Source of the DNA: Methylumidiphilus sp963753955
Lineage (GTDB): Bacteria; Pseudomonadota; Gammaproteobacteria; Methylococcales; Methylococcaceae
DNA: 64,000 nt
Assembly: GCA_963753955.1 (NCBI GenBank)
Contig: CAVWEM010000022.1
Coordinates: forward strand, 88,002-152,001
Direction of reading: 5' to 3'
Shown here: one piece after another, positions 26,097 through 35,972 of the stretch
How the letters are laid out: each line of letters opens with the position of its first letter
Position numbering within the stretch: position 1 is the stretch's first letter
Notes under the pieces: model-generated
What the model was told of the DNA's origin: nothing
Seen by the model: the letters and a program-made list of their open reading frames with translations, nothing else
Database searches by the model: none
Made by a program: the position numbers and the translations under genes

Positions 26097-26957
26097 ATGA
26101 AAAAACTGTTGTTCCAGTTTGACACCGACCTCCATCCCTCCGTATTCGACACTGTGGTCGGCTATGACGGCGGTGCCGACCATGTCATCGGCCATGGCGG
26201 ACTGACCCCGGAAAATGTCGGTGCGCTGGTCGAAGGGGCGATCTTCACCCGCTCGCCGAAGGACAAGAAAAACACCGCAATCTTCATCGGCGGCGGCAAC
26301 ATGGCCGCCGGGCAGGCGTTGCTGCAAGCGGTCAACAGCCGGTTTTTCGCAGGCTTCCGCGTCTCCGTGATGCTGGACAGCAACGGCGGCAACACCACGG
26401 CGGCGGCAGCCGTCGCCAAACTGGCCGCAAGCGGGGCCATCGCTGGCAAAAAAGCGGTGGTGCTGGCCGGCACCGGCCCGGTGGGCCAACGCGCCGCCGT
26501 CATGCTGGCCCAGGAAGGCGCCGCCCACGTGCTTGTCACTTCGCGCAGGCTCGCCCAAGCCGAAAAGACCTGCGCCGACACGAAGACGCGCTTCGGCGTC
26601 CATCTGATCCCGGCGGAAGCCATCGACGAAGACGCCCGCGCCAAGCTCATCGAAGGGGCGCACATCGTCTTCGCCACTGGCGCGGCAGGGGTTGAATTGC
26701 TAAAAGAGGAACATTGGCGCGACAATCCCACGCTGGAGTTGATCGCCGACGCCAACACCACCCCGCCCTTAGGGATAGGCGGCATCGACATGTTGGACCG
26801 GGGCGCAGCCCGCCACGGCAAGATTGTCTGGGGGCCGCTAGGCTTCGGCCCGCTCAAGCTGGCCCTGCACCGGGCTTGCGTCGCTCGTTTGTTCGAGCAA
26901 AACGACCTGATCCTAGACGCGACGGAAATCTTCAAAACCGCGAAACAAATGGCTTAA
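26097..26957 (+). CDS. mtdA: Methylene-tetrahydromethanopterin/tetrahydrofolate dehydrogenase MtdA
   Basis: A 286-residue NAD(P)-dependent dehydrogenase of formaldehyde/C1 oxidation. The N-terminus KKLLFQFDTDLHPSVFD and GYDGGADHV are characteristic of MtdA. The dinucleotide-binding loop is VVLAGTGPVGQRAA near residue 123, and PPLGIGGID and LKLALHRACVARLFE close the protein. MtdA rather than MtdB is favoured by length and by the neighbouring fchA, its metabolic partner. ATG 26097 is preceded by AGCAGGA. Confidence 0.93.
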   Translation: MKKLLFQFDTDLHPSVFDTVVGYDGGADHVIGHGGLTPENVGALVEGAIFTRSPKDKKNTAIFIGGGNMAAGQALLQAVNSRFFAGFRVSVMLDSNGGNTTAAAAVAKLAASGAIAGKKAVVLAGTGPVGQRAAVMLAQEGAAHVLVTSRRLAQAEKTCADTKTRFGVHLIPAEAIDEDARAKLIEGAHIVFATGAAGVELLKEEHWRDNPTLELIADANTTPPLGIGGIDMLDRGAARHGKIVWGPLGFGPLKLALHRACVARLFEQNDLILDATEIFKTAKQMA

Positions 26958-26974
26958 AAAAACCGGAGAAAACC

Positions 26975-27148
26975 ATGCCTGAATTTAAAAAATACCTGTG
27001 TATCGTATGCGGCTTCATTTATGACGAAGAACTGGGCGATGAGGATTCCAATCTGGCGCCTGGAACCCGCTGGGAAGACATCCCCGAGGATTGGTCTTGT
27101 CCGGATTGCGGAGCCAGCAAGGAAGATTTCGAGTTGATCGTCGTCTAG
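26975..27148 (+). CDS. Rubredoxin
   Basis: A 57-residue Fe(Cys)4 electron carrier with both knuckles, CIVCGFIYDEELGD and CPDCGASKEDFE, and the standard spacing. ATG 26975 has CGGAG about 8 bases upstream. It lies 17 bases after mtdA and 9 bases before an FAD-dependent reductase, so the two probably form an NAD(P)H-rubredoxin redox pair. Confidence 0.95.
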   Translation: MPEFKKYLCIVCGFIYDEELGDEDSNLAPGTRWEDIPEDWSCPDCGASKEDFELIVV

Positions 27149-27157
27149 GGCAGCCCC

Positions 27158-28186
27158 ATGCCTAAACACATCGTCGTGGTCGGATCGGGGATAGCCGGCG
27201 TCACGTTCGCTGAGGAATTCCGCAAACTGGAACGGGAAACATTTATCACACTGCTGACCCGCGAAACCTATGGCTATTATTCCCGGCCCTTGCTATCCCA
27301 CGGCTTCAGCCGTGGCGACATCGAAACCAAGATCGTCCTCAAATCCTTCCCCGTGCTGATTGGCAACCACATCGCCGTGGAAGGCGGGGCGGAGGTCTTA
27401 GGGTTGGACAGGGGCGCGAAAAAATTCGTTTTCCGCAAAGACGGCGAGGACATGACCCTAGGCTACGACACGCTGGTGCTGGCCACCGGTTCCGCAGCCT
27501 GGGTGCCGCCGCCGTTCCGTTCACAGGCTGGCTTGTTCCATGTGCTCAACAGCCTGGCCGACCTCGCCGCCTTGCGCCGCTTGCGCGAAGACATCCAACG
27601 CCAGCAGCCGCGCCCGCGTTGGGCCGTGATTGGCGGCGGCTTGATCGGCTGTGAAATCTCCGCCGACCTGGCCAAGGCGGGAGACGAAGTGGTTTTGTTC
27701 CACGCCCTGCCCCGCCTGATGGAAAGGCAGTTGGCGGAGGAAGACTCGGCCACCCTGCTAGGCACCATGCGCGGTGACTTGGGCATAGAGGTTCTGCGGG
27801 ACCAGACAGTGCAAGGATTTGCAGGTTCGGGGACAGATTTGGCGGTGAAGCTGGCCGATGGCCTGCGATCCGGATTCCATGGCATCATCGTCGCCTGCGG
27901 CTTTAAACCCCGGACGGAATTGGCGGAATCCTGTGGACTGGAAATCCGCCGGGGCATTGCGGTGGATCAATTCCTCGCCACCGCCGACCCCGACATCCAT
28001 GCCATCGGCGACTGCGCCGAACTGCCCGACGGCAGGATCTACGCCTACGTCACACCGGCCCGCAGCCAAGGCTTGTGGCTGGCGAAGCACCTGGCGGGCC
28101 AGACCCAAGATCCGTGGGCTGTTCCCGCCTTCAAACCGAAGGCCAAGGTGCCGGGTTTCGAGGCGGCGCATCCTTACCTGTTCTGA
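27158..28186 (+). CDS. FAD-dependent pyridine nucleotide oxidoreductase (rubredoxin reductase-like)
   Basis: A 342-residue two-dinucleotide-fold flavoprotein. The FAD-binding motif is HIVVVGSGIAGVTFAEE at the N-terminus. The NAD(P)-binding motif is VIGGGLIGCEISADLAKAG near residue 160, and the second FAD motif is IHAIGDCAELP near 280. It is shorter than many rubredoxin reductases at the C-terminus. Its position immediately after rubredoxin suggests NADH:rubredoxin reductase; the final electron acceptor is not evident. Confidence 0.87.
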   Translation: MPKHIVVVGSGIAGVTFAEEFRKLERETFITLLTRETYGYYSRPLLSHGFSRGDIETKIVLKSFPVLIGNHIAVEGGAEVLGLDRGAKKFVFRKDGEDMTLGYDTLVLATGSAAWVPPPFRSQAGLFHVLNSLADLAALRRLREDIQRQQPRPRWAVIGGGLIGCEISADLAKAGDEVVLFHALPRLMERQLAEEDSATLLGTMRGDLGIEVLRDQTVQGFAGSGTDLAVKLADGLRSGFHGIIVACGFKPRTELAESCGLEIRRGIAVDQFLATADPDIHAIGDCAELPDGRIYAYVTPARSQGLWLAKHLAGQTQDPWAVPAFKPKAKVPGFEAAHPYLF

Positions 28187-28205
28187 CGCCGCCCCAAAAA
28201 CGCCG

Positions 28206-28233
28206 CTTGAAAAAAACCAAGCTGTCCCAATAT
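28206..28233 (+). promoter_or_regulatory. Sigma32 (heat-shock) type promoter for htpG
   Basis: CTTGAAA (28206-28212), a 13-base spacer and CCCAATAT (28226-28233) match the sigma32 consensus CTTGAAA / CCCCATnT with one mismatch. It lies about 65 bases before the htpG ATG, as expected for an RpoH-controlled chaperone gene. Confidence 0.75.
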
Positions 28234-28297
28234 TCTATTGGCAGGCCACAAGCAGGCCCACACCGACAACCCAAACCAACGAGGAAAACGAATCACC

Positions 28298-30194
28298 ATG
28301 ACTGTTGCAGAGAACAAAGTCACCCTAGGATTTGAAGCGGAAGTCAAGCAACTGCTGCACCTGATGATCCACTCCTTGTACAGCAACAAGGAGATCTTCC
28401 TGCGCGAACTGATCTCCAACGCTTCCGACGCCGCCGACAAGCTGCGCTTCAGCGCCTTGAGCAACGAAAGCCTGTACGAAGGCGACAGCCAGTTGAAGAT
28501 CCGCGTCGATTTTGACAAGGACAAGCGCACTGTCACCGTCACCGACAATGGCATCGGCATGAACCGCGACGAGGTGCGCGAGAACATCGGCACCATCGCC
28601 CGCTCCGGCACCCGCCACTTTTTCGAATCGCTGACCGGCGACGAATCCAAGGACAGCCAGTTGATCGGCCAGTTCGGCGTCGGCTTTTACTCCTCTTTCA
28701 TCGTCGCCGACAAAGTCACCCTGGAAACCCGCGAGGCTGGCGGCGACCCGGAGGAAGGCGTGCGTTGGGAGTCCACTGGCGAAGGCAACTTCACGCTGGA
28801 AACTATCCATAAGCCAGACCGGGGCACCAAGATTACCCTGCACCTGCGCGAGGGCGAGGACGAATTCCTTGATGGATGGAAACTGCGGGGCATCATCCGC
28901 AAATTCTCCGACCACATCTCCCTGCCCATCGAGATGAAAAAAGAGCATTACGGCGAGGACAAGGACGAAAAGCCAGATGAATACGAGACTGTCAACAGCG
29001 CCTCCGCGCTGTGGGCCAAGTCCAAGGATGACATCAGCGAGGAAGCCTACAACGAGTTTTTCAAGCATGTCTCCCACGACTTCAAGGAACCCTTGGCCCG
29101 CCTGCATAGCCGGGTGGAAGGCAACAACGAATACACCTTGCTGCTGTACATCCCATCCCATGCGCCCTTCGACCTGTGGGATCGCGATGCCAAGCATGGG
29201 GTGAAGCTGTACGTGCGCAAGGTGTTCATCACCGACGACGCAGACAAGCTGCTGCCGCGCTGGCTGCGCTTCATCCGTGGCGTGATCGACTCGGACTCCT
29301 TGCCGCTCAACGTCTCCCGCGAACTGCTCCAGGAAAACAAGCTGCTGGAGAAGATCCGCTCCGGCGCGGTGAAGAAATTGCTGGGCCTGTTCGAGGATCT
29401 GGCGCACTAACGAGCCGGACAAATACAAAGCATTCTGGAAAGAATTCGGCCAAGTGCTGAAAGAAGGCGTCATCGATGACTTCAAGAACAAGGATCGTCT
29501 TGCCAAGCTGCTGCGCTTCGCGTCCACCAGCACTGACGCCCAAGAAGTCAGCCTGGACGATTACATCAGCCGCATGAAGGAAGGCCAGGACACTATCTAT
29601 TACATCACCGGCGACAGTTTGGCAGCGGCGAAGAACAGTCCGCATCTGGAGATTTTCCGCAAAAAAGGCTTGGAAGTCCTATTGCTGGGCGAGCGTGTGG
29701 ACTCTTGGCTGGCGGATCACCTCACCGACTACGAAGGCAAGCACCTGCAATCCATCGCCAGGGGCGACCTGGATCTGGGCAAGCTGGAAGACGAGAAGGA
29801 AAAGGAAGAAATCGAGGCGGTCGGCAAGGATTTCGAGGAAGTGCTCGGCAAGATCAAGAAAGCCCTGGATGGCAAGGTCGCCAATGTGCGCCTCAGCCAG
29901 CGACTCACCGACTCTCCCTCTTGCCTGGTCAGTGAGGCCTATGGCATGAGCCGCACCATGGAGCGCATCCTCAAGGAGGCCGGACAAAACGTCCCCGGCA
30001 GCAAGCCAGTGTTGGAGATCAACCCAAACCACGCCTTGATCGCCAAGCTCAGGGACGAAGCCGACGAAACCCGCTTCGCCGATCTGACGCAGATCTTGTT
30101 CGACCAAGCCGTGCTCAGCGAAGGCGGCACCATCGAAGACCCTGCGGCCTTTGTCCACAAGCTCAACAAGCTGCTGCTGCAAGCCATCGGCTAG
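28298..30194 (+). CDS. htpG: Hsp90-family chaperone HtpG, one frameshift
   Basis: This ATP-dependent chaperone has normal total length (about 631 residues). The GHKL ATPase motifs are NASDAADKLRF and TDNGIGMNRDEV, with GQFGVGFYSSF as the third. The frame breaks near 29408: CTGGCGCACTAACGAG contains one T too many for the expected Ala-His-Asn-Glu. The remainder (from KYKAFWKEFGQVLKEG to 30194) is intact in another frame. A single indel in an otherwise perfect gene suggests a sequencing error. GAGGAAAACG precedes ATG 28298. Confidence 0.92.
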
Positions 30195-30259
30195 GCAGTC
30201 CCACCACACGCCGGACGGGGTATGGACTCCGTCCGAGACGTCTCAGATGCCGAGCCCCA

Positions 30260-31624
30260 TCACATCATCGGCGTCCGCCGCCCCATCGCGCCCTTCACCC
30301 CGCGCATCATGCCCGCCAAGCTGTTGCCCTTCTTGAACTTTTTCATCATCTTTTGCATCTGCTCGAATTGCTTGAGCATCTTGTTGATTTCCGGCACATC
30401 CGTGCCTGAGCCTTTGGCGATGCGGTTCTTGCGCGAACCGTTGAGGATATCGGGGTTGGCGCGCTCCTTTTTCGTCATCGAATCGATCATGGAGAGTTGT
30501 TGGTACAACTCCTTCTCGTTGATCTTGTCCTTCACATGCTGTGGCATCGTGGCGACGCCGGGCAGCTTGTCCAGCATGGCCATCACGCCGCCCATGCTCT
30601 TCAACTGGTTCAACTGGTCGCGGTAGTCCCCCAGGTTGAAGGCTTTGCCTTTGTGGATCTTCTTCGCCAGCTTCTCGGCCTTTTCCCGATCCATATTGCG
30701 TTCCACATCCTCGATGAGGGACAGCATGTCGCCCATCCCCAAGATGCGGGAGGCGAGGCGGTCGGGATGGAACAGTTCCAAGGCGGCGGTCTTTTCGCCC
30801 ACACCTAAGAATTTGATCGGCTTGCCGGTGATGTGGCGGATGGACAATGCCGCGCCGCCTCTGGCGTCACCGTCGGTCTTGGTGAGAATGACACCTGTCA
30901 AAGGCAGAGCGTCGTGGAACGCCTTGGCGGTGTTGGCTGCGTCCTGTCCGGTCATGCTATCGACCACGAACAAGGTTTCAATGGGCTTGACCGCCGCATG
31001 GATTTGCTTGATCTCGGCCATCATCTCCTCGTCGATGTGCAAACGCCCGGCAGTGTCGACGAGAACCACATCGAAATATTTCTTGCGCGCATGGTCGATG
31101 GCAGCCTTGGCGATGTCCACCGGTTTTTGCGAAATATCGCTGGGGAAGAACTCAGCTTTGACTTCGCCAGCCAGGGTCTTCAACTGCTCGATGGCCGCCG
31201 GGCGGTACACGTCGGCGGACACCACCAGCACCGACTTGCGCTCGTTTTCCTTCAGCCAACGTGCCAGCTTGGCGACGGTGGTGGTCTTGCCCGCGCCTTG
31301 CAAACCGGCCATCAGGACGACTGCCGGAGGCTGGCAAGCCAAACTAAGCTTCACATGGGCGGTACCCATGATGGCCTTCAACTCTTCGTGGACGATCTTC
31401 ACCAGCGACTGCCCGGGACTCAGGCTTTTCTCCACCTCATGGCCTAACGCCCGCTCTTTGACCTGTTCGATGAAGTCCTTGACCACGGGCAAGGCCACGT
31501 CGGCTTCCAGCAGCGCCGAGCGCACCTCGCGCAGGGTGTCCTGGATATTGCCCTCGGTCAAACGGCCCTGGCCGCGAATCTTTTTGAGCGAGTCGTTAAA
31601 TCGTTGGGTTAAGTTATCGAACAT
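30260..31624 (-). CDS. ffh: Signal recognition particle protein Ffh
   Basis: A 454-residue SRP54-type GTPase that binds 4.5S RNA and signal peptides. The G1 motif is LQGAGKTTTVAKLA (near residue 107), DTAGRLHIDEEMM and TKTDGDARGGAAL are further GTPase elements, and the Met-rich M domain covers the last 150 residues (MGGVMAMLDKLPG, MMRGVKGAMG). The N-terminus MFDNLTQRFNDSLKKIRGQG is normal. It is convergent with htpG. Confidence 0.96.
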   Translation of the reverse strand: MFDNLTQRFNDSLKKIRGQGRLTEGNIQDTLREVRSALLEADVALPVVKDFIEQVKERALGHEVEKSLSPGQSLVKIVHEELKAIMGTAHVKLSLACQPPAVVLMAGLQGAGKTTTVAKLARWLKENERKSVLVVSADVYRPAAIEQLKTLAGEVKAEFFPSDISQKPVDIAKAAIDHARKKYFDVVLVDTAGRLHIDEEMMAEIKQIHAAVKPIETLFVVDSMTGQDAANTAKAFHDALPLTGVILTKTDGDARGGAALSIRHITGKPIKFLGVGEKTAALELFHPDRLASRILGMGDMLSLIEDVERNMDREKAEKLAKKIHKGKAFNLGDYRDQLNQLKSMGGVMAMLDKLPGVATMPQHVKDKINEKELYQQLSMIDSMTKKERANPDILNGSRKNRIAKGSGTDVPEINKMLKQFEQMQKMMKKFKKGNSLAGMMRGVKGAMGRRTPMM

Positions 31625-31790
31625 GTGAATGTTACCTTTAGCGAGGCGAGGGGTGTCGGATTCCGGCTGGCGCTTAGGTTTCTTGGAATTCGCGCCAGCA
31701 TCAAGGGCGCAATTTTACTCCGAAGGGCGGCGGGAAGTGTTGTTTTTTGCTCTTGCGGGATGGTTTGGGTTGTTTCCCAGGGCAATCGCA

Positions 31791-32051
31791 TCAAGCAATA
31801 GCTTGAATTCCCAGTATTTTTGCCCTATAAGCGTCATCCCAGCCCGCTTTCAGCCGCTTGTTCTTGATGCCGACCTTGGCGGTCTTGTCCAGTTTCAGCA
31901 GATTCAGCGTGATGCGGCGCAGGATCGAGAAGTCCTCCGCCGAGTTGCCCTCGCGCATCCGCGCCTGGTCTTCCCCATAGGCGACATCCAGAGACCCGTT
32001 TAGGCCGTTATCGACGCCCCAGTGCCCGCGCACGACCGTCCCCATCCGTTC
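31791..32051 (-). pseudogene. ISAs1-family transposase, C-terminal fragment
   Basis: The minus strand encodes RGHWGVDNGLNGSLDVAYGE, then DQARMREGN, LRRITLNLLK and KVGIKNKRLKAGWDD. This is the C-terminus of ISAs1-type (DDE_Tnp_1-associated) transposases. The 5' part is missing, cut off at the left end of an IS3-type element at 32052, and I found no continuation beyond the element's right end at 33297. Confidence 0.85.
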
Positions 32052-32109
32052 TGATCTTGCCACAATAACGTGGACACCTCATTTATGATGACAATCAGAG
32101 AGGTGTTCA

Positions 32110-32404
32110 ATGAGTTCAAGCGAAAAGAAGTCACGAGGGAAGTTCACGCCCGAATACCGGCTTCAAGCAGTGAAACGGGTATTGGCGGGGTCAGCCGGTG
32201 GCCGTGGTGGCGCGGGAGTTGAGGAACGGGGGCAGCCTGCTGCACAACTGGGTGACCCGCCACCGGCTGACGGAAGGCGGCGGTGCGCTCCAGGCCGAGC
32301 AGGCGGCGGAGATCGCCCGGCTGAAGCGGGCGCCAACCCAGAAGGAAGAAGAGGCCGCCATCCTAAAAAAAGCGATGGCGTACTTTGCCAGGGAATCCCG
32401 GTAA
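32110..32404 (+). pseudogene. IS3-type transposase orfA, frameshifted
   Basis: The N-terminal helix-turn-helix protein of the element reads MSSSEKKSRGKFTPEYRLQA. After a shift near 32190 it continues as VAVVARELRNGGSLLHNWV and ends LKKAMAYFARESR. This matches the orfA pattern of a DNA-binding helix followed by a Leu-rich C-terminal region. The missing base near 32190 breaks it. Confidence 0.8.
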
Positions 32405-33263
32405 GGTACGCCTTCGTGCAGGCCCACGAGAAGGTGTTTTCGGTGTCGGCGCTGTGCCGCGTCCTGGGCGTGGCGCGCAACGGCTACTACGCCTGGAGGC
32501 GGCGAGGGTAAAGCCCCCGCGACGAGGAGAACCGTCGGCTGGACGCCGACTTTCAGCGGATCTTCGCCCTCCTCAAGGGCCATTACGGCGCGCCGCGCCT
32601 GGCCTTGGAACTGGAGGCGGAAGGATGGCAGGTGAGCCGCCGCCGGGTGGCGAAGCGGATGCGGGCGCTGGGCCTGCGGGCCAAGGCGGCGAAGAAGTTC
32701 AAAGCCACGACGCAATCCAAGCACACCCTGCCGGTGGCCCCGGATCGGTTGGGGCAAGACTTCACGGGGCAGAGGCGGCAAACCAAAAGTGGGTGGCCGA
32801 CATCACCTACGTCTGAACCGAGGAAGGCTGGCTGTACCTGGCGGCCGTGCCCGACCTGTATTCCCGCGCCGTGGTCAGGTGGGCCATGGACAGGCGGATG
32901 ACGCGGGAGCTGGTGGTCTCCGCCCTCACCATGGCCGTCTGGCGGCGCAGGCCGGAGGCCGGACTCATCGCCCATTCCGACCGGGGCAAACAGTATGCCT
33001 CGGGGGACTACCAGGCCGTCTTGGAGCGCCACGGCTTCCTGTGCAGCATGAGCAAAAAAGGCGATTGCCACGACAACGCCGCCATGGAGAGCTTCTTCCA
33101 CTCGCTGAAGGTTGAGCAGGTGAACGACTGCCACTACCAGACCCGAGAGGAAGCCAAGGCGGACATCTTCGAGTACATCGAAGCCTACCACAACCCCGTC
33201 CGGCCGCACTCGACCTTGAACTACCTATCGCCCAGGGACTTCGAGAACAGGAAGGCCGCTTAA
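32401..33263 (+). pseudogene. IS3-type transposase orfB (DDE integrase), stops and frameshift
   Basis: This is the rve-type catalytic subunit. The HTH_21-like part (KVFSVSALCRVLGVARNGYY, GHYGAPRLALELE) is followed by the DDE core: VADITYV, then LIAHSDRGKQY, then AAMESFFHSLKVE. In-frame stops occur after RRRG near 32508 and after ITYV near 32814, and a frameshift lies near 32770. All three catalytic acids remain, but the protein cannot be made as it stands. Confidence 0.85.
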
Positions 33264-33443
33264 TGACAACGGTGTCCACAAAAGGGTTGCAAGATCAGTT
33301 GCCTGTTGCCTACGCGAAATGATTTCGGTATGGACGGGCGGCACCGGGAGCGCAAAGGCGATATTTGATGGGTAAGGCAGGACTGCTGACGGCGGATTGA
33401 CCGCCAAAGGCTACATAGGGGCTACATGGGCATAAAAAAGCAA

Positions 33444-33475
33444 AAAGGTTTACCGATTTTCATCAGTAAGCCTTT
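33444..33475 (-). terminator. Terminator downstream of tRNA-fMet
   Basis: On the minus strand AAAGGCTTAC (33475-33466) pairs with GTAAACCTTT (33453-33444) with one G-U pair, followed by a T-rich run (TTGCTTTTTT). It lies 9 bases after the tRNA 3' end. Confidence 0.7.
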
Positions 33476-33483
33476 GTTTTTAT

Positions 33484-33560
<77 letters not shown>

Positions 33561-33811
33561 TCGATATGAAGAATTGTACCAATTCGGCGTAGGATTTGCA
33601 ACAGTTTAATGGATTTTTCTTTTCCGAAGGCCCACATTGTTTCGAGGAAGAGCCTTAGATCTGCGTCGGCCAAGGTGGGTGGCACCGCATACAGAGGTTG
33701 CCAAGCGCGGCCCAATAGGGTGAAATGCCTGAGTTTCCGCGTAGCGGAGGTTCCGCGTCCAGAGGTTATCCTCCCCCGTCCATTTTCCGACTAGTCTCTT
33801 CCCCTATCCGC

Positions 33812-34768
33812 ATGTCTCTGTTTCGCCATTATTATTCATTTGATCCTTGCTATGGCCACACCTTGCAGTCCTTGCTCACGGTGGTGCCTCCGCCGGAACC
33901 GGACGGTTTTTCGGCTTTCTGGACGGCCCGTTACGCAAGGGCCTTGCGAATACATCCCAAGGCCGATTTGTCCGCAAGCCGTGAGACTCATCCAGGTTTC
34001 GAGGTCACGGACATCGTTTATGATTCCACCGACGGCTTTCGCATCGGAGGCTGGCTGTTGACGCCGAAGACGGGGCCGGTTCGGCGGGGATTGGTCGTCG
34101 GCCATGGCTACGGCGGGCGCGACGGGCCGGATGCCGATCTGCCGATAAGCGAGGCGGTTTATCTGTTCCTTTGTTTTCGCGGCTTGTCGCGCAGCCGCCG
34201 ACGAGGATGTTTCCGACAACCCGGCTTATCATGTGCTGCATGACATCGACAAGCCGCAGCGCTATCTCATCGGCGGTTGCGTGGAAGATGTGTGGGTCGG
34301 CGTCTCGGTGTTGCAGGCGCTGTTTCCCCAGGTCGAGGGGCATATAGGCTACCAGGGGACGAGTTTCGGCGGCGGCATAGGGGCCATGGCGATGGCCTGG
34401 GACGGGCGCATCCAGCGCGGGGCGTTAAATGTCCCGACTTTCGGCCACCAGCCCTTGCGCCTGACTTTGCCCACGATAGGCAGCGGCGACGCGGTGGCGC
34501 GTTTTGAGCGGCGACGCGGTCATGTGATGGAAACATTGCAATATTATGATGCGGCCTTGGCCGCCCGGCACATTACGGTGCCGACGCATGTGACGGCGGC
34601 CCTGTTCGATCCCGCAGTGGCACCTCCCGGGCAGTTCGCCGTGTACAACGCGCTGGCCGGCCCAAGGAGTTGTTTGTGGTGGACGGTGGTCATTTCGATT
34701 ATCCTGCGAAGGTAGAACAAGAGTCGCGGCTGTTCCATGATTTGCAACGCTTCTTTGATCCCTTATGA
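33812..34768 (+). pseudogene. Acetyl xylan esterase (AXE1)-like hydrolase, two frameshifts
   Basis: An alpha/beta hydrolase of the acetyl xylan esterase/cephalosporin deacetylase family. It starts MSLFRHYYSFDPCYGHTL from ATG 33812. RGLVVGHGYGGRDGPD covers the oxyanion region, IGYQGTSFGGGIGAM is the GxSxGG nucleophile elbow, and VVDGGHFDYP supplies the catalytic His. Frames change near 34197 (one extra C) and near 34660 (one missing C). Its last codons overlap the next esterase gene (ATGA). Confidence 0.8.
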
Positions 34769-35493
34769 AACGAGAATATCACCGCTGGCACAGCCCGCGC
34801 CTGGGGCGCGACATGGAGTTGTTGGTGTTTGGCCATGCCGGGGCGAAGGTGCTGGCTTTTCCCACCCGCGACGGACGGTTTTACGAATACGAGAACATCG
34901 GCCTGGTGCGGTCTTTGGAGCAAAAGATCAACTCGGGGCAGATCCAGTTGTTCTGCGTGGACAGCATCGACCACGATAGCCTTTATTGTTTTTGGAAACA
35001 CCCTGCCGACCGGGTCCGCCGCCATATGCAATTTGAGGATTACGTCCTCAACGAAGTGCTGCCGTTCATGGCTTCCATCAACCGCCATCCCTGCACCATC
35101 GCCCACGGTTCCAGCCTGGGGGCTTACCACGCGGCCAACCTCGCCTTCCGCCATCCGCATTTGTTCAAAAAGCTCAGCGCCTTCTCCGGCCGCTACGATC
35201 TGACCCTGAATGTGGAGTCGTTCCGGGACTTGTTTGACGGTTATCACGACGAAAATGTTTATTTCCACAATCCCAGCCATTTTCTGCCGAACCTGCACTG
35301 CGAACAGCGGTTGGGGCATTTGCGCACCATGGACATCGTCCTGACCATAGGCCGGGACGATCCCTTCCTCGACAACAATCTCGAATTGAGCCGGGTCTTG
35401 GGCGAAAAAGGCATCCGCCACGCCTTGCATATCTGGGATGGGAGGGCGCATCGCGCTTCGGCTTGGCGCAAGATGGCCCCGCTTTATATTTGA
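34765..35493 (+). CDS. Esterase-family alpha/beta hydrolase
   Basis: A 242-residue putative esterase (esterase D/antigen-85-like family). The nucleophile motif is TIAHGSSLGAYHAAN (Gly-x-Ser-x-Gly near residue 115), IVLTIGRDDPFLDN supplies the acid region, and LHIWDGRAHRASAWRKM supplies the His. There is no signal peptide, so it is probably cytoplasmic. It is translationally coupled to the upstream AXE1-like gene, which suggests action on related acylated substrates. Confidence 0.82.
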   Translation: MKREYHRWHSPRLGRDMELLVFGHAGAKVLAFPTRDGRFYEYENIGLVRSLEQKINSGQIQLFCVDSIDHDSLYCFWKHPADRVRRHMQFEDYVLNEVLPFMASINRHPCTIAHGSSLGAYHAANLAFRHPHLFKKLSAFSGRYDLTLNVESFRDLFDGYHDENVYFHNPSHFLPNLHCEQRLGHLRTMDIVLTIGRDDPFLDNNLELSRVLGEKGIRHALHIWDGRAHRASAWRKMAPLYI

Positions 35494-35517
35494 TAAGGAT
35501 ATTATCCGGTGTCGGTG

Positions 35518-35970
35518 TTAGGAATTGCCGGGCGGAACGCGCAAGGTGAACGTCACCGGCCCGTCGTTGATGAGGGCAACTTGCATGTCCGCGCCGAACT
35601 GGCCGGTGCCGATGCGGGGATGCCTCTGCCGCACCTGCTCCACGAAATAACCAAACAGCCGCCTGCCTTCGTCCGGTGCGGCGGCAGGGGTAAAGCTAGG
35701 CCGTGTCCCTTTGCGGGTATCGGCGGCTAGGGTAAATTGGGAGACCAGCAGCAATTCGCCGCCGATATCCGCCACGCTGAGGTTCATGCGGCCTTCGACG
35801 TCGGGAAAGATGCGATAGCCCAGGATGCGCTCGGCCAAACGTCCGGCCTGGGCTTCCGTATCGCCACGTTCCACTGCCACCAGGGCCAGGATGCCGCGCC
35901 CGATTTTCCCCACTTTCGCCCCTTCGACCGCCACCTCCGCCTGTGACACCCGTTGGATCACGCTAATCAT
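35518..35970 (-). CDS. dtd: D-aminoacyl-tRNA deacylase Dtd
   Basis: A 150-residue enzyme that removes D-amino acids from tRNA. The motifs LLLVSQFTLAADTRKGTRPS (the SQxT motif) and the Dtd Gly-Pro-type dipeptide in NDGPVTFTL near the C-terminus are both present. ATG 35970 gives MISVIQRVSQAEV, the usual start. It follows a rhodanese gene by 2 bases. Confidence 0.95.
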   Translation of the reverse strand: MISVIQRVSQAEVAVEGAKVGKIGRGILALVAVERGDTEAQAGRLAERILGYRIFPDVEGRMNLSVADIGGELLLVSQFTLAADTRKGTRPSFTPAAAPDEGRRLFGYFVEQVRQRHPRIGTGQFGADMQVALINDGPVTFTLRVPPGNS

Positions 35971-35972
35971 AT

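Larger units (their letters stand above)
32052..33297 (+). mobile_element. IS3-family insertion sequence (decayed), 1.25 kb
   Basis: The ends are imperfect 27-bp inverted repeats, both beginning TGATCTTGC and ending GTGGACACC, with 21 of 27 positions matching. Inside are an orfA and an orfB in the order and overlap typical of IS3 elements. I could not find a clear target-site duplication, so the element or its flanks have been altered since insertion. It interrupts the ISAs1 remnant. Confidence 0.85.

Noticed and set aside
28325..29533. 402-codon minus-strand ORF antisense to htpG
   Set aside because: It is a GC-driven shadow of the conserved HtpG frame, with hydrophobic low-complexity sequence and no motif.
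30213..30234. Hairpin GGACGG...CCGTCC between htpG and ffh as a terminator
   Set aside because: Only a 6-bp stem with a 10-base loop and no T-run; too weak to call.
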